Assembly: GCF_002776695.1 (NCBI RefSeq)
Contig: NZ_LFJC01000003.1
Coordinates: forward strand, 2,820,471-2,865,965
DNA: 45,495 nt
Origin: Bradyrhizobium nitroreducens
GTDB taxonomy: Bacteria; Pseudomonadota; Alphaproteobacteria; Rhizobiales; Xanthobacteraceae
Direction: 5' to 3'
Shown: positions 8,640 to 17,256 of the stretch, in pieces
How the letters are laid out: every line of letters starts with the position of its first letter
Position numbering within the stretch: position 1 is the stretch's first letter
Notes under the pieces: generated by a model
Told to the model about the DNA's origin: nothing
The model's database searches: none
What the model saw: the letters and a program-made list of their open reading frames with translations, nothing else
Position numbers and translations under genes: made by a program

Positions 8640-9260
8640 GATGCAGTCATCCCTCATGCAGGCGTGACGCGCGAAACCTTCGGCTCAATTCGATGACAAA
8701 CGAAGAAGGCGTAGTCGCCCAGCATCCGGGCGTCATGTGTGCGCCTTGAATAGCGCAGCCGGCGGCAGCGCTCAAGATTTGAGAACGCCCGGCTGGCCGG
8801 TTTCCTCCAAAGAAGATTGAGGGCACGGCAGCTCGAGGCCGCCGGCTTTCACTTTGGAGCTCGCACCCGTGACCCAGTCGCCCTCGAAGCGGGCGTGATG
8901 CGCAAGAGCCATTGGCCGCGCCAGATGCACGCATCCGTAAAACCCGATGTCGAGCTGATGATACGTCACCGAGCCCTCACAGTCGATGGTTCGAAGCGAG
9001 GCCCGTCGCAAGTAAAGCAACCGCGGCTCACGTCGCGCAAACCGCACGATTTTGACGCGGGCGTTAGGCGTATGGTGGATGCCTAGACGGCGCAGTCGTC
9101 CTCAATTTGGACGTGTTGTGGACGTGCAGATGCACGAAAAGACCCCAGAAGCTTTAGTTGCAGTCGTCCCTGATCTGGACGTGGTGTGCAAGTCGCCTCA
9201 TCAGTGAGACGGCGACAATCTCTAGTGGCAGTCGTCCTTAATCCGGACGTAGTGCGCAGG
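8640..9260 (-). CRISPR. CRISPR array 2: six clear diverged repeats, irregular centre
   Basis: Clear units begin at 8640, 8708, 8871, 9089, 9157 and 9225, each about 36 bases. Steps are 68 bases for 8640/8708, 9089/9157 and 9157/9225, giving 32-base spacers at 8676-8707, 9125-9156 and 9193-9224. The centre is irregular (163 and 218 bases), with eroded copies possible near 8766 and 8980. Read on the minus strand, the stem is GTCC/GGAC in the leader-proximal copies and GCCC/GGGC in the units at 8708 and 8871. That is a paired substitution that keeps the hairpin. The unit at 8640, next to the terminator, is the most degenerate, as expected at a leader-distal end. No CRISPR program could be run, so borders are hand-set. 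Confidence 0.72.
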
Positions 9261-9279
9261 AGCCGTGACTATATCACAT

Positions 9280-9316
9280 TGATTTCACGAATGTCTTCGA
9301 TGCGTCTTACCGATCC
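9280..9316 (-). promoter_or_regulatory. Leader of CRISPR array 2
   Basis: Second copy of the conserved block (TGATTTCACGAATG at 9280-9293, further matches to 9316), lying 20 bases right of the terminal repeat at 9225-9260 and about 165 bases left of the cas13a start. On the minus strand the sequence toward the array contains TGTGATATAGT, a plausible -10 region. The intergenic space 9261-9482 therefore probably carries divergent promoters for the array and cas13a. Confidence 0.6.
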
Positions 9317-9482
9317 CGAGCCCCCCCTGGAGACAGCGTCTCGGAGCCGCCGCCTCGTTTCTCGACGATTGTTCAAGGGTTTGCGAGTCGCCGGTCGAGA
9401 GGACAGATGCGTTCGGGCAACATCCGACCACTCAACCGCCGGAAGCATGATACGATACCCGCACGTTTTTGGAGAGGGGTCC

Positions 9483-12400
9483 ATGCAGATCATTCGGCCA
9501 TATGGTTCAAGCCGCAGCAAGCAAGGCCAGGACGGCCTACGGCGGGTTTTGGTAGAGAAGACCTCCGGGCGCGCGGAGCAAGACATCCCGACTTATGCGC
9601 GCACACACGAAGAGCTCGTCATCGCGCAGTGGATTTCCACGATCGACAAGATCGCGCGTAAGCCCACAAGCCGGAAAAAGCCGAGTGCGGACCAGCGCGC
9701 CTTTCGGGACAAGCTGGGCAACGCGTGTTGGGTCCGGCTGATGGGCAGCGGTCGGCTCAAAGACATCAACGACGCAAGGCGGGCATACCTCAGTGACCTC
9801 TGGTGGTTCAAAATACATCCTTACGAGCTCGGAATCGATGAGCCTCGGCCTCGCCGCGACGGCAGTATGCCGGCGGCGCCAAAGGTCGAAGGGCGTTGGT
9901 ACAAAGTGTTTGCAGGTGACGGCGCGCCGCAAATGTCAGGCCCCGAAAAAATTGCCGAAATTGCGGAGCGCATCGAACGGCATCTTTATGAAAGCGAACG
10001 TCGGCTCGGCCCCGACGCGCGGCCGCGGAAGTTGGGGAAGATCGAATCACGCGCCGAAAGCATCAGCGGAAGCGTACTTCGAATGGCCAATGGCGCCCAC
10101 ACTGAGCAGCCGGGATGGAGCAAGGACGACGAGAGGGCCTATACCGAGACGGGCGATCCGGTCGTCTCGATCCGCGTCGAAGCGGAATCGACAGAACGGA
10201 ATAAGGGACGCGCGAGCCTTCCTCTCGCCGCGGAAGTTTTGTTCAAGCATTGGGGGAAGGTGTTTCTCGATCCCGACACCGGTACGGCGATGAGTTACAT
10301 CGCCGCACAGGCGAAGCACCCCGGCATGGTGGCGCTGCATATGGAGCTCAAACAGTGCTATAGGCGGCTTCTCAAGCGCACGCGCAAAGACACGCGCGAA
10401 CATCGAAAGCGGGACCCGGATGAGCGCAAGCTGTCGAGGTTGTTGCCCCGGAATCTCGCGGAAGCGTTGAGCCTGTCGGCGAAACAGGACGCGAACGCAG
10501 AACTCGGGCACCTCGTGCGGCTCGGAAAGGTCATCTACTACACAGCTTCCGACGGCGAGGCCGACTGCGCGGGTGCAATCGGAAGAAACTGGCCGGATAA
10601 GGTTGAGACGAGCCGGTTTTGGTCAAGCGAAGGACAGGCAGAGATCAAGCGCGCTGAAGCGTTTGTGCGCATCTGGCGACACGCGCTGGTACTCGGCGGG
10701 TTGACTCTCAAGGATTGGGTGTCAATGAAGGAGCCTTTTCCCGGCGACATCCTCGGTGGCGACCGGCAGCTCACCAGCGCACTTGCCCCGGAACGATTCG
10801 ATAGGGGACCGTTCGATCGCAAACTCCAACTGCTGTTTGGCAACCGCTCGAACGCATTCGTCTTCGCGGACGATGGCCAACGGCTCGACCTGCTGCGCGG
10901 TTTGATCGGCGGGGCTGCGAATCTGCGTCACGCAGCGTTTCATTTCAAGGGGCGCGGCCAACTACTCCGCGCGCTTGCGGAGCTGCCAGGCAAGTTCTCG
11001 AACCGGCTCCAAGAGGCTGCGCGGGGACTTTGGCGTGACGATGCCTCCCACCGGGCTGACCGTCTGAAGGCGACGCTGCGCGGAGTCCATATTGAACACT
11101 TCGTAACCAAGGAGCAGGCGGAACAAGCGCTGGCGCTGCTTTTGGAAGAAGCGCGCGCAGAGCTGCCGTTGCCGCGGCTGTCGCGTGTTTTGCTGCGGGC
11201 AGAAAATGCCTGGGGCCGAGACGATGCGGTCAAGCTGCCCGAACCAGCCAACCGGCGCGCACTCGAAGCGCCGCCGCGGCAGTGCCAGTACACGCTGCTC
11301 AAGCTCATTTATGAACGGCCCTTCCGGTCGTGGTTAAGAGACCGGCGCGCGGATGTCGTGTCACAGTGGATTGATCGCGCGGTCGCACGCGCGACCAGAG
11401 CCGCCAAGACGATTAATGCGAAGGGCGACGACGTCGCGCGACGCATGATTGCCGCAAAGGCAGAGAAGCTGCCGAAGCCGGCCGCCGGCTCAGACATGAT
11501 CGATTTCTTCTTCGACCTGTCGGCGGCTACAGCGGGCGAGATGCGGGTCCAGCGCGGGTACGAAAGCGACCGCGAACAGGCGCGCGATCAGGCCGACCAC
11601 ATCGACCAGCTTTTGTGCGACGTGGTGATCCTGGCGTTCAACGAGTATCTGTCAGAGCGACAGCTTGATTGGATTCTCACGCTCAAAGCCGACCAACCAG
11701 TGACCGGGGAACGAGCGTTTTCACTTGACGACTTGCAGACGGTAGCGATGCCGGTAGAGGACGTGGATGATTGGCAGGTAGCGCTCTATCTCCTATTGCA
11801 TCTCCTGCCGGTCGAAGCTGTCGCCAAATTGCTGCACCAGCTCTTTAAATGGGACATCACAGCCACACGTGAGGGACGGCTTCCAAGAGATGAATCGCAG
11901 CGGCTGCACCGCTTGTTCGCGACGCTGACGCTCTACCTTGATATGCACGACGCGAAGTATGAGGGCGGTAGTCCGCTTGCCGAATATGCGGACGTTCAAG
12001 AGTTGTTTGCGACCGCGCGGGGATTTGGTCGGGTATTTCCGAGCGACGCGAGCTTGGAGGCGGATCGCAGAATCCCCAAGCGCGGCCTGCGGGAGATCCT
12101 GCGGCTTGGACACCTGCCGTTGGTCAAAGCGATCGCGGGCGGGAGGCGGATTGAGGAGGCGACGATAGATCGCGTTTTCGCGTTCGAAACTACGCCGGAC
12201 GGAGGCGGCCTTACCCCGATCGCGGCTCTTCAGCAACGGCGCGAAGAACTGCACGACCGGTGGGTTCGACAAAAAAATCTCGATGAGTACGATCTTCGCG
12301 AGTATTGCGAAGCCGTCTCGAAGATATCCGGGCACCGCCAAGACTCGAATTTTATGAACCTTGTCGATCACGTGCGGGCTCACCGCACGATTCTCTCGGT

Positions 12401-13181
12401 CCTTGGACGGTTAGTGGACTACGTCGGTCTATTTGAGCGTGACCTCTATTTTACGACGTTGGCATTGATCAAACTTCACGACGAGCGCCCAGATGCTATT
12501 TTTGACGAGCGTGGGCTGAGGCTGTTTCATAATGGCCAGATCATTTTTGCATTAGGAGCATTGAGAGGCGGCTCAGCGAAAGTTGCGGCCATCAAGGGAA
12601 ATCTGGCGCGCCACTTTACCGAGGTTTGGGTACAAAATAACGACGCGAAGGACATACGTAACGACCTCGCTCATTTGAACATGCTTCAGGGAGCCCATCC
12701 GGTTCCAAAGCTCACGTATTGGATCAACCAAACTCGACAGTTGATGGGCTACGACCGCAAACTGAAGAACGCGGTAAGCAAGTCCATCATCGACCTGATC
12801 GATCGCGAAGGGATCGAGCTAAAGTGGGCAATGCGAGTTGAACGCGGCTCCCACGACCTGGCGGACGCCACGCTCGCAGCACGCAGCGCCAAGCACCTTG
12901 GAAAAAAGCAACTTACACTCGACGGATCATCCGGCCGCTCAAGGCTCACGCTTGAAGAAAGTCTGCACGGCCTCGGCTTTGTGACCATGATTGCAACCTC
13001 CTTCGAGGGGAAGGCACAAGCTGTTGCCTCAATCGGCGACCACCTGCCAAAGGTCGATTGGAAGACCAGCGCCCAGAGGGGACCAAGGCACGGTTCTGGT
13101 CAGGGGAGGTCGCAGCGGCCGTCTTCGGGCGGAAAGAAGTTTCGTCCGTCGTCGACCAGGAATGAAACCGGGAGGAGATGA
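9483..13181 (+). CDS. cas13a: Type VI-A CRISPR RNA-guided ribonuclease Cas13a
   Basis: A 1232-residue cytosolic effector that would bind a crRNA and cleave target and bystander RNA. Two HEPN catalytic motifs are intact: RHAAFH (Arg482-His487) and RNDLAH (Arg1059-His1064), with spacing and order like Cas13a. From memory it aligns with Rhodobacter capsulatus Cas13a: AQWISTIDKIARKP near residue 48, WQVALYLLLHLLP with LLHQLFKWD in the middle, and YDRKLKNAVSKSIIDL after HEPN2. The C-terminus is a basic, low-complexity tail (from about 1197) and lacks the extra C-terminal domain I recall in the R. capsulatus protein. I start at the ATG at 9483 because GGAGAGGGG (9471-9479) precedes it. An upstream in-frame ATG at 9186 would run through the array and leader. 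The 108-aa ORF at 13178 overlaps its stop. Confidence 0.9.
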   Translation: MQIIRPYGSSRSKQGQDGLRRVLVEKTSGRAEQDIPTYARTHEELVIAQWISTIDKIARKPTSRKKPSADQRAFRDKLGNACWVRLMGSGRLKDINDARRAYLSDLWWFKIHPYELGIDEPRPRRDGSMPAAPKVEGRWYKVFAGDGAPQMSGPEKIAEIAERIERHLYESERRLGPDARPRKLGKIESRAESISGSVLRMANGAHTEQPGWSKDDERAYTETGDPVVSIRVEAESTERNKGRASLPLAAEVLFKHWGKVFLDPDTGTAMSYIAAQAKHPGMVALHMELKQCYRRLLKRTRKDTREHRKRDPDERKLSRLLPRNLAEALSLSAKQDANAELGHLVRLGKVIYYTASDGEADCAGAIGRNWPDKVETSRFWSSEGQAEIKRAEAFVRIWRHALVLGGLTLKDWVSMKEPFPGDILGGDRQLTSALAPERFDRGPFDRKLQLLFGNRSNAFVFADDGQRLDLLRGLIGGAANLRHAAFHFKGRGQLLRALAELPGKFSNRLQEAARGLWRDDASHRADRLKATLRGVHIEHFVTKEQAEQALALLLEEARAELPLPRLSRVLLRAENAWGRDDAVKLPEPANRRALEAPPRQCQYTLLKLIYERPFRSWLRDRRADVVSQWIDRAVARATRAAKTINAKGDDVARRMIAAKAEKLPKPAAGSDMIDFFFDLSAATAGEMRVQRGYESDREQARDQADHIDQLLCDVVILAFNEYLSERQLDWILTLKADQPVTGERAFSLDDLQTVAMPVEDVDDWQVALYLLLHLLPVEAVAKLLHQLFKWDITATREGRLPRDESQRLHRLFATLTLYLDMHDAKYEGGSPLAEYADVQELFATARGFGRVFPSDASLEADRRIPKRGLREILRLGHLPLVKAIAGGRRIEEATIDRVFAFETTPDGGGLTPIAALQQRREELHDRWVRQKNLDEYDLREYCEAVSKISGHRQDSNFMNLVDHVRAHRTILSVLGRLVDYVGLFERDLYFTTLALIKLHDERPDAIFDERGLRLFHNGQIIFALGALRGGSAKVAAIKGNLARHFTEVWVQNNDAKDIRNDLAHLNMLQGAHPVPKLTYWINQTRQLMGYDRKLKNAVSKSIIDLIDREGIELKWAMRVERGSHDLADATLAARSAKHLGKKQLTLDGSSGRSRLTLEESLHGLGFVTMIATSFEGKAQAVASIGDHLPKVDWKTSAQRGPRHGSGQGRSQRPSSGGKKFRPSSTRNETGRR

Positions 13182-13504
13182 CACTGCAGATGCGCTGCGC
13201 CAGGCAAATATTGATTTGGGAAACGCAAAAAAATGCGGTAGGTGCCCGACTGGCTGAACTGCAAGATTTACTTGATGCCCGTGAACAACTTCAAATAAAA
13301 TGCGTTGCCCAAGCGATGACCCAACCACTCAATACACTGGGACGACGAGTTCGACAGGCATTAGACGATCTCAAGAACGGCAAAGTACCCAAGCCGCCAT
13401 TAGTGACGCCGATTGCCATTCCTGGGGCATATAGCGGTGGCAGCTCTTCCTCGGTGCCATTCCCTCCGGAAGTCCAGGTTATAAAGAAGGCATTCCATCT
13501 TTGA
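13178..13504 (+). CDS. Small protein translationally coupled to cas13a
   Basis: A 108-residue ORF whose ATG overlaps the cas13a stop (ATGA at 13178-13181), with GGAGGA at 13171-13176 as ribosome binding site. It is therefore almost certainly co-translated with cas13a. Residues 8 to about 68 are predicted helical and rich in Ala, Leu, Gln and Arg (ARLAELQDLLDAREQLQIKC), possibly coiled-coil. After a lysine/proline linker comes a Gly/Ser-rich segment and a short hydrophobic end. It has no membrane segment and no family I recognise, and it does not look like Cas1, Cas2, a WYL regulator or a known type VI accessory. An effector modulator, immunity factor or unrelated passenger are all possible. 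Confidence 0.65.
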   Translation: MTLQMRCARQILIWETQKNAVGARLAELQDLLDAREQLQIKCVAQAMTQPLNTLGRRVRQALDDLKNGKVPKPPLVTPIAIPGAYSGGSSSSVPFPPEVQVIKKAFHL

Positions 13505-13552
13505 CCTTCGGATGCGAGTGCTTCAAAGGCGGTTGCGATTGGCGGCGTGGAC

Positions 13553-13569
13553 CGTCGCCCTCCGAAGGC
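13553..13569 (+). repeat. 17-bp copy of tRNA-Arg anticodon arm, possible att core
   Basis: CGTCGCCCTCCGAAGGC occurs at 13553-13569 and again inside the tRNA at 13719-13735, an exact 17-base match offset by 166 bases. Flanking bases do not match, so this is not a second tRNA. tRNA anticodon arms are common crossover sites of tyrosine recombinases, so this copy may be an att remnant marking the edge of an inserted segment that ends left of the tRNA. I did not find a third copy near the integrase. Confidence 0.5.
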
Positions 13570-13693
13570 AGGTGTCAAGCCGGTCGTTGCGAAAAGTGAG
13601 GAAGAAAGAGTATTGGATTAGAAAGACTTGCGAGGACACGCGTGAGGCCTAAACTCCTGCACAAAACCCGCGTAAGCACTGCGTAAGCAGTAA

Positions 13694-13770
13694 GCACCCG
13701 TAGCTCAGCTGGATAGAGCGTCGCCCTCCGAAGGCGAAGGCCACACGTTCGAATCGTGTCGGGTGCGCCA
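13694..13770 (+). tRNA. tRNA-Arg (anticodon CCG)
   Basis: A complete cloverleaf. The acceptor stem is GCACCCG with CGGGTGC, the D arm is GCTC/GAGC, and the anticodon stem is TCGCC/GGCGA with loop CTCCGAA, giving anticodon CCG at 13725-13727 (reads CGG, Arg). The T arm is ACACG/CGTGT with loop TTCGAAT, followed by discriminator G and an encoded CCA. All stems pair without mismatch, so the gene looks functional. The anticodon arm is duplicated 166 bases upstream. Confidence 0.95.
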
Positions 13771-13970
13771 ATTTAGTGTACGCCAAGCACCAAGGTTCAA
13801 GACCTAACGCGAGGCGCCTGGATGGAGGAATATCCCTCGTAGCCGTCGCTCAAAAGTGTCACGCCCCCTGCCCCGACCCCGATCCTCATGTCGCCCCGGC
13901 ACTTCCAGCACGCTGAGATACATCGAATGGCGACTACCGGTCGGCGATCTCGAACGGCGTAAGGAGAACG

Positions 13971-14894
13971 ATGGTCGTGACCCGCGTCAATGTTTCTATC
14001 CCACTCTCAACCACGAGCGAGAACGGCTTTTTCAATCATCGTGAAACGCCGCAGCGGCAGTTGCTCGGCTACGCCGTGAAGATGCGTATCCAACAGCCGC
14101 ATTATTACCTGGAGTTCCAGGACGTCCCGTTAGAACTGGCCGCCGAACTGTTGGACAGAATCCGAGTGATTCTACCGTGGGCGGCATTGCGGCTGGACTT
14201 CGGCATTCTGGCTGCTGGGGGTGATCTACGAGTCGCGGATGGACCAACGTTCGACGGTCAGTTCGCTACGGCGTATCCAGTGCACCTCGCACCCGCCCCT
14301 ATCAGGGTCGCAAGCAATCATCGGTCAGAAGAAGCGGATGCACGCTTGTTTTCAGCCCTGATCGAAGGCGCTGAGCTAGAGCATCTGATCGGACCGAGCC
14401 CGCAGCCGGAGTTGAAGCTCGCCTGCGAGATATTCGCCTCGGTCGATTTCGAAGCGTCGAACAACGCGCAGTTCCTCACGCTGATCTCGATCCTAGAGAT
14501 AATGGCGAAGCCGGCACCTCGCCCAAAGCCTTGCCTCGACATCATCGAAGACGCGATGGTCCGGATGAAGAGCGAGGCCGAAACTGCGATGGATCCGGCG
14601 CTTCGCCAAGCGCTTTTCGACATGCACAAGGGCGCGATACATTGGAAGTCGGAGTCGATTAGGAGTTCAGTCCGTCGGTTGGCGATGGACGTGGCGCGAA
14701 CTTTGGGAGATCCAGACCCTGGCGCCGTCGGAAAATCAGCCGTGCGACTCTACGATAAGCGAAGCTTGGTTGTGCACCAAGGTGAGACGGCTTCTCTCAG
14801 TGAGGCGCGGTTCGCAAGGCAGTTCGTGCGGGAGGTGCTGGCGGTTGCCGCTGGAAGCTACGAGCACATTCGCGAGCGCTTTCCCACGAATTGA
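13971..14894 (+). CDS. ApeA-like HEPN-domain protein, function unknown
   Basis: A 307-residue soluble protein with a good ribosome binding site (AAGGAG just upstream). The C-terminal third resembles ApeA-type HEPN domains: long helices followed by LYDKRSLVVHQG, which contains an R-X4-H motif (Arg264 to His269) of the kind that forms RNase active sites. The preceding region, FLTLISILEIMAK, is typical of the conserved helix in this group. The N-terminal half shows no family I know. Proteins of this kind are often found in defence islands, but no partner gene is adjacent. It lies 200 bases downstream of the tRNA and alone on this strand, so its link to the CRISPR locus is uncertain. Confidence 0.6.
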   Translation: MVVTRVNVSIPLSTTSENGFFNHRETPQRQLLGYAVKMRIQQPHYYLEFQDVPLELAAELLDRIRVILPWAALRLDFGILAAGGDLRVADGPTFDGQFATAYPVHLAPAPIRVASNHRSEEADARLFSALIEGAELEHLIGPSPQPELKLACEIFASVDFEASNNAQFLTLISILEIMAKPAPRPKPCLDIIEDAMVRMKSEAETAMDPALRQALFDMHKGAIHWKSESIRSSVRRLAMDVARTLGDPDPGAVGKSAVRLYDKRSLVVHQGETASLSEARFARQFVREVLAVAAGSYEHIRERFPTN

Positions 14895-15342
14895 GCGTCC
14901 CCAGGAACAGCCCATCCCGTGCGCGGCCACGGTGCCACCAAGCTATCTCCGCTGACGGCGTCCGGCCCCGCCAGGCGCTCAAATGGGTTTGCGCGCTAAG
15001 TTCCTCAATGCGAATTCGTCCTCCGAGCCCACGTTCCGAAACTACGGTTTGCGCGGTGACTATGGGTAACATCGCGGAATTATCCGCAACGACCGTTGTC
15101 ACGTTATTCATTGACTTCCTGTCGCTGCGAATGCCCGGATACAATGGAGAAGCCGTTCGGCGGAGAGAGTGTCAGTCAATCCCCATTGAAAGATAAGCCA
15201 GTTTCGATCTTTCCCGACCAGAACCCACGGTTTGAGCAACGGCGAGCGTCAAGCCACAGAAAGGCAGATTGTCCATGCGCTTGGCGGCCAGCGCGGCTCT
15301 TCCAACAAAGGTGCGTCCATTTTCAGAGGCCAGCGACTTGAC
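14895..15342. other. Gene-free stretch between HEPN gene and chemoreceptor
   Basis: About 450 bases between two converging genes. Short open frames exist on both strands, but none has a credible ribosome binding site, family resemblance or codon pattern like the neighbours. I see no tRNA, no insertion-sequence ends and no strong terminator. It may be decayed accessory DNA. Confidence 0.5.
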
Positions 15343-17034
15343 CTAAGAACCCCGGACTGAATTCAGGAAAATCGCGACTTCGAGTTTCAGGCGGCCACTC
15401 TCAGTAGAGAGCAGTCTTGCCGCTGAGAGCACCTGTGAGGAAGCCGCGCCTGTCTCGCTGGCGCCTTTTCGCACGGACGCGACATTGGAGGAAACCTGAC
15501 GGGTGCCCTCCGCAGCCTGTTGAACGTTTCGAGAAATCTCCAGCGTTGCGGCGCTCTGCTCTTCGACGGCTGCCGCGATAACCGAGGCGATCTCGGACAA
15601 TCTTTGGATTGTCTTGCTAATGCTGAGAATTGCGGCGACTGAGTCCTGGGTTGCGGTCTGAATGCCTGATATCTGCTCGCCGATCTGCCCCGTCGCTTTC
15701 GCCGTTTGCTCCGCCAGAGCCTTTACCTCATTGGCAACAACCGCGAAGCCGCTGCCTACATCGCCGGCGCGAGCCGCCTCGATCGTGGCATTCAGAGCCA
15801 AGAGATTCGTCTGCCCCGCGATGTTGTTGATGAGTTCTACGACGTCGCTAATGCGGCTTGCTGCCCTCGAAAGTTCGCCAACGCGGTCAGTGGTCGACCG
15901 CGCCTGCTCGACCGCTTCGGACGCCAGGGACGCCGATTCCTGGACTTGACGGCTGATTTCGCTGATCGACGCCGAAAGCTGTTCGGCGGTAGAAGCGACG
16001 GACTGCACGTTGGTGGATGCTTCTTCCGACGCCGACGCCACGATAGCTGACAGATCCTGCGCGTGTCCTGCGGAGGCGGTCAAGGTATTGGCGGAAGTCT
16101 CCAGCTCTGTCGATGCTGAGGAAACCGTCTCGACGACTTCTCCGACAGCGTTTTCGAACTGATCGGCCAGGCGATGCATTTCCAACCGCCGTTGGTCATG
16201 CGAAAGCCGGTCCTGCTCTTCTTTTGCCAGTGCGTCTCGTCTCGCCTTTTCGGTCAGCATTCGGTTGACGCTGTCGACCCCACGGGCAGCTTCTCCGATC
16301 TCGTCGCCGCGGCTCACGCTCCCCATGTTCACCTGCTCGCCCGCAGCCATGCGCGTCAAGAGATCAACGAGCTGAGCCAGCGGACGGGCGACACCCAAGA
16401 TTCCCAATGCAAGCGCTGCCCCGACGGCGACGACACAACAAATTGCAGCAAGGATTACAACAAACCAAATTTCCGTGGTCACTTTGTCGTGTTGCTCATC
16501 CGCTCTTAGCTTTGCAAACGCAATAACCTCGTCCGCTAGCTCATTCTGAGATGCAACCGCCGACTGGAGAGCTCCATTGCACTGTGCGCGCATTCTTGAG
16601 ACGGCTGTTGCATCGCCGGCGCCAGCAGCAGCGAATTCTATCGCTCGTCTGCATATTGAGAGGGCCTTCCGGAACTCGTCCGTTCTTTTTCCGATCGCAG
16701 TCGCCTTTTCCGGCAACGTCGATTGTGCATGCTCAAGCGTTTGAAGAACGATGCTCGACTTTTCTTGCGCCGTTGCGAGCAATTGAGCTTTGTTGCCCTC
16801 CGACATCTCCGTCAGGATTTCGAACGACGTAGCCCGATACGTCTCGGCACGAGTAGCTACACGCGCGACCAAGGTCGCTGATGCATCAATTCGCTTAACG
16901 ACGTCGGCATATGCCCGATCCACAGCCGACATACGCACCGCCATATAGGCGACAAGGCCGACCATGACCGCCCCGAGCCCGAGCGCCAGCAAGGTCAGCT
17001 TCACGGGCACACGCATGTTGTCGAGCGAAAGCAT
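15343..17034 (-). CDS. Methyl-accepting chemotaxis protein
   Basis: About 563 residues from the ATG at 17032-17034. An upstream in-frame ATG at 17136 only adds unstructured residues. The order is: first membrane helix near residues 10-30 ([20 protein letters not shown]), a four-helix-bundle-type periplasmic domain of about 150 residues, a second membrane helix ([20 protein letters not shown]), a HAMP domain ([17 protein letters not shown]), then a long signalling coiled coil. The hairpin tip has the conserved [19 protein letters not shown] and [19 protein letters not shown]. It would report an extracellular ligand to CheA/CheW. A TTGCA-N5-TGCAA palindrome lies 200 bases upstream, shared with the amine/amide operon promoter, which suggests that it senses a substrate or product of that pathway. 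Confidence 0.9.
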   Translation of the reverse strand: MLSLDNMRVPVKLTLLALGLGAVMVGLVAYMAVRMSAVDRAYADVVKRIDASATLVARVATRAETYRATSFEILTEMSEGNKAQLLATAQEKSSIVLQTLEHAQSTLPEKATAIGKRTDEFRKALSICRRAIEFAAAGAGDATAVSRMRAQCNGALQSAVASQNELADEVIAFAKLRADEQHDKVTTEIWFVVILAAICCVVAVGAALALGILGVARPLAQLVDLLTRMAAGEQVNMGSVSRGDEIGEAARGVDSVNRMLTEKARRDALAKEEQDRLSHDQRRLEMHRLADQFENAVGEVVETVSSASTELETSANTLTASAGHAQDLSAIVASASEEASTNVQSVASTAEQLSASISEISRQVQESASLASEAVEQARSTTDRVGELSRAASRISDVVELINNIAGQTNLLALNATIEAARAGDVGSGFAVVANEVKALAEQTAKATGQIGEQISGIQTATQDSVAAILSISKTIQRLSEIASVIAAAVEEQSAATLEISRNVQQAAEGTRQVSSNVASVRKGASETGAASSQVLSAARLLSTESGRLKLEVAIFLNSVRGS

Positions 17035-17241
17035 GACGAGTTGGACCTTCCAGTTTGTCAAAAATCGCGGGCCCGGTGGGCCCTCACGGTCTGCGGAGTA
17101 ACTCGACAACAGGAAGTCGCTGCGCGGCGCGTACAATCTCGGAATCTTTGGATGCAGCCTCGATGCTCGCGTTACAGGCGGCCCCCTCTATCGCAGCCTC
17201 CCTTCCCCCACTTGATTCTCCCAGGGAAAGGATATGCGTAA

Positions 17242-17256
17242 TTGCATTAAATGCAA
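17242..17256. promoter_or_regulatory. Palindromic operator copy 1 (TTGCA-N5-TGCAA)
   Basis: TTGCATTAAATGCAA at 17242-17256 is a perfect 5-bp inverted repeat with a 5-base centre; including the outer A/T pair it extends to 17241-17257. It lies in the gene-free stretch 17035-17467, upstream of the chemoreceptor. The same half-sites and spacing occur at 30511-30525 in the divergent promoter of the catabolic operons. The XRE-cupin regulator encoded next door is the likely ligand-responsive binder (inference). Apart from this site I see nothing else in that stretch. Confidence 0.55.

Noticed and set aside
8081..8650. Long minus-strand open frame across array 1
   Set aside because: It overlaps repeats, leader and terminator, and the residue pattern matches no family; it arises from high GC content.
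8772..9047. Minus-strand 91-codon frame in the irregular centre of array 2
   Set aside because: It crosses repeat units and has no ribosome binding site. A decayed gene fragment cannot be excluded, but I cannot support one.
9043..9075. Possible further CRISPR repeat
   Set aside because: It shares GCGGGCGT with the 8871 unit but lies only 50 bases from the next repeat and lacks the AGTCG block.
9186..9482. In-frame upstream extension of cas13a by 99 codons
   Set aside because: It would translate through the terminal repeats and the leader, has no ribosome binding site, and the ATG at 9483 has a strong one and matches the start of known Cas13a.
9483..13181. Alternative reading as Cas13b or another HEPN RNase
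   Set aside because: HEPN motifs lie at about 40% and 86% of the protein rather than at both ends as in Cas13b, and the local matches are to Cas13a.
14797..15144. 115-codon minus-strand frame after the HEPN gene
   Set aside because: It overlaps the HEPN gene end, has no ribosome binding site and no recognisable domain.
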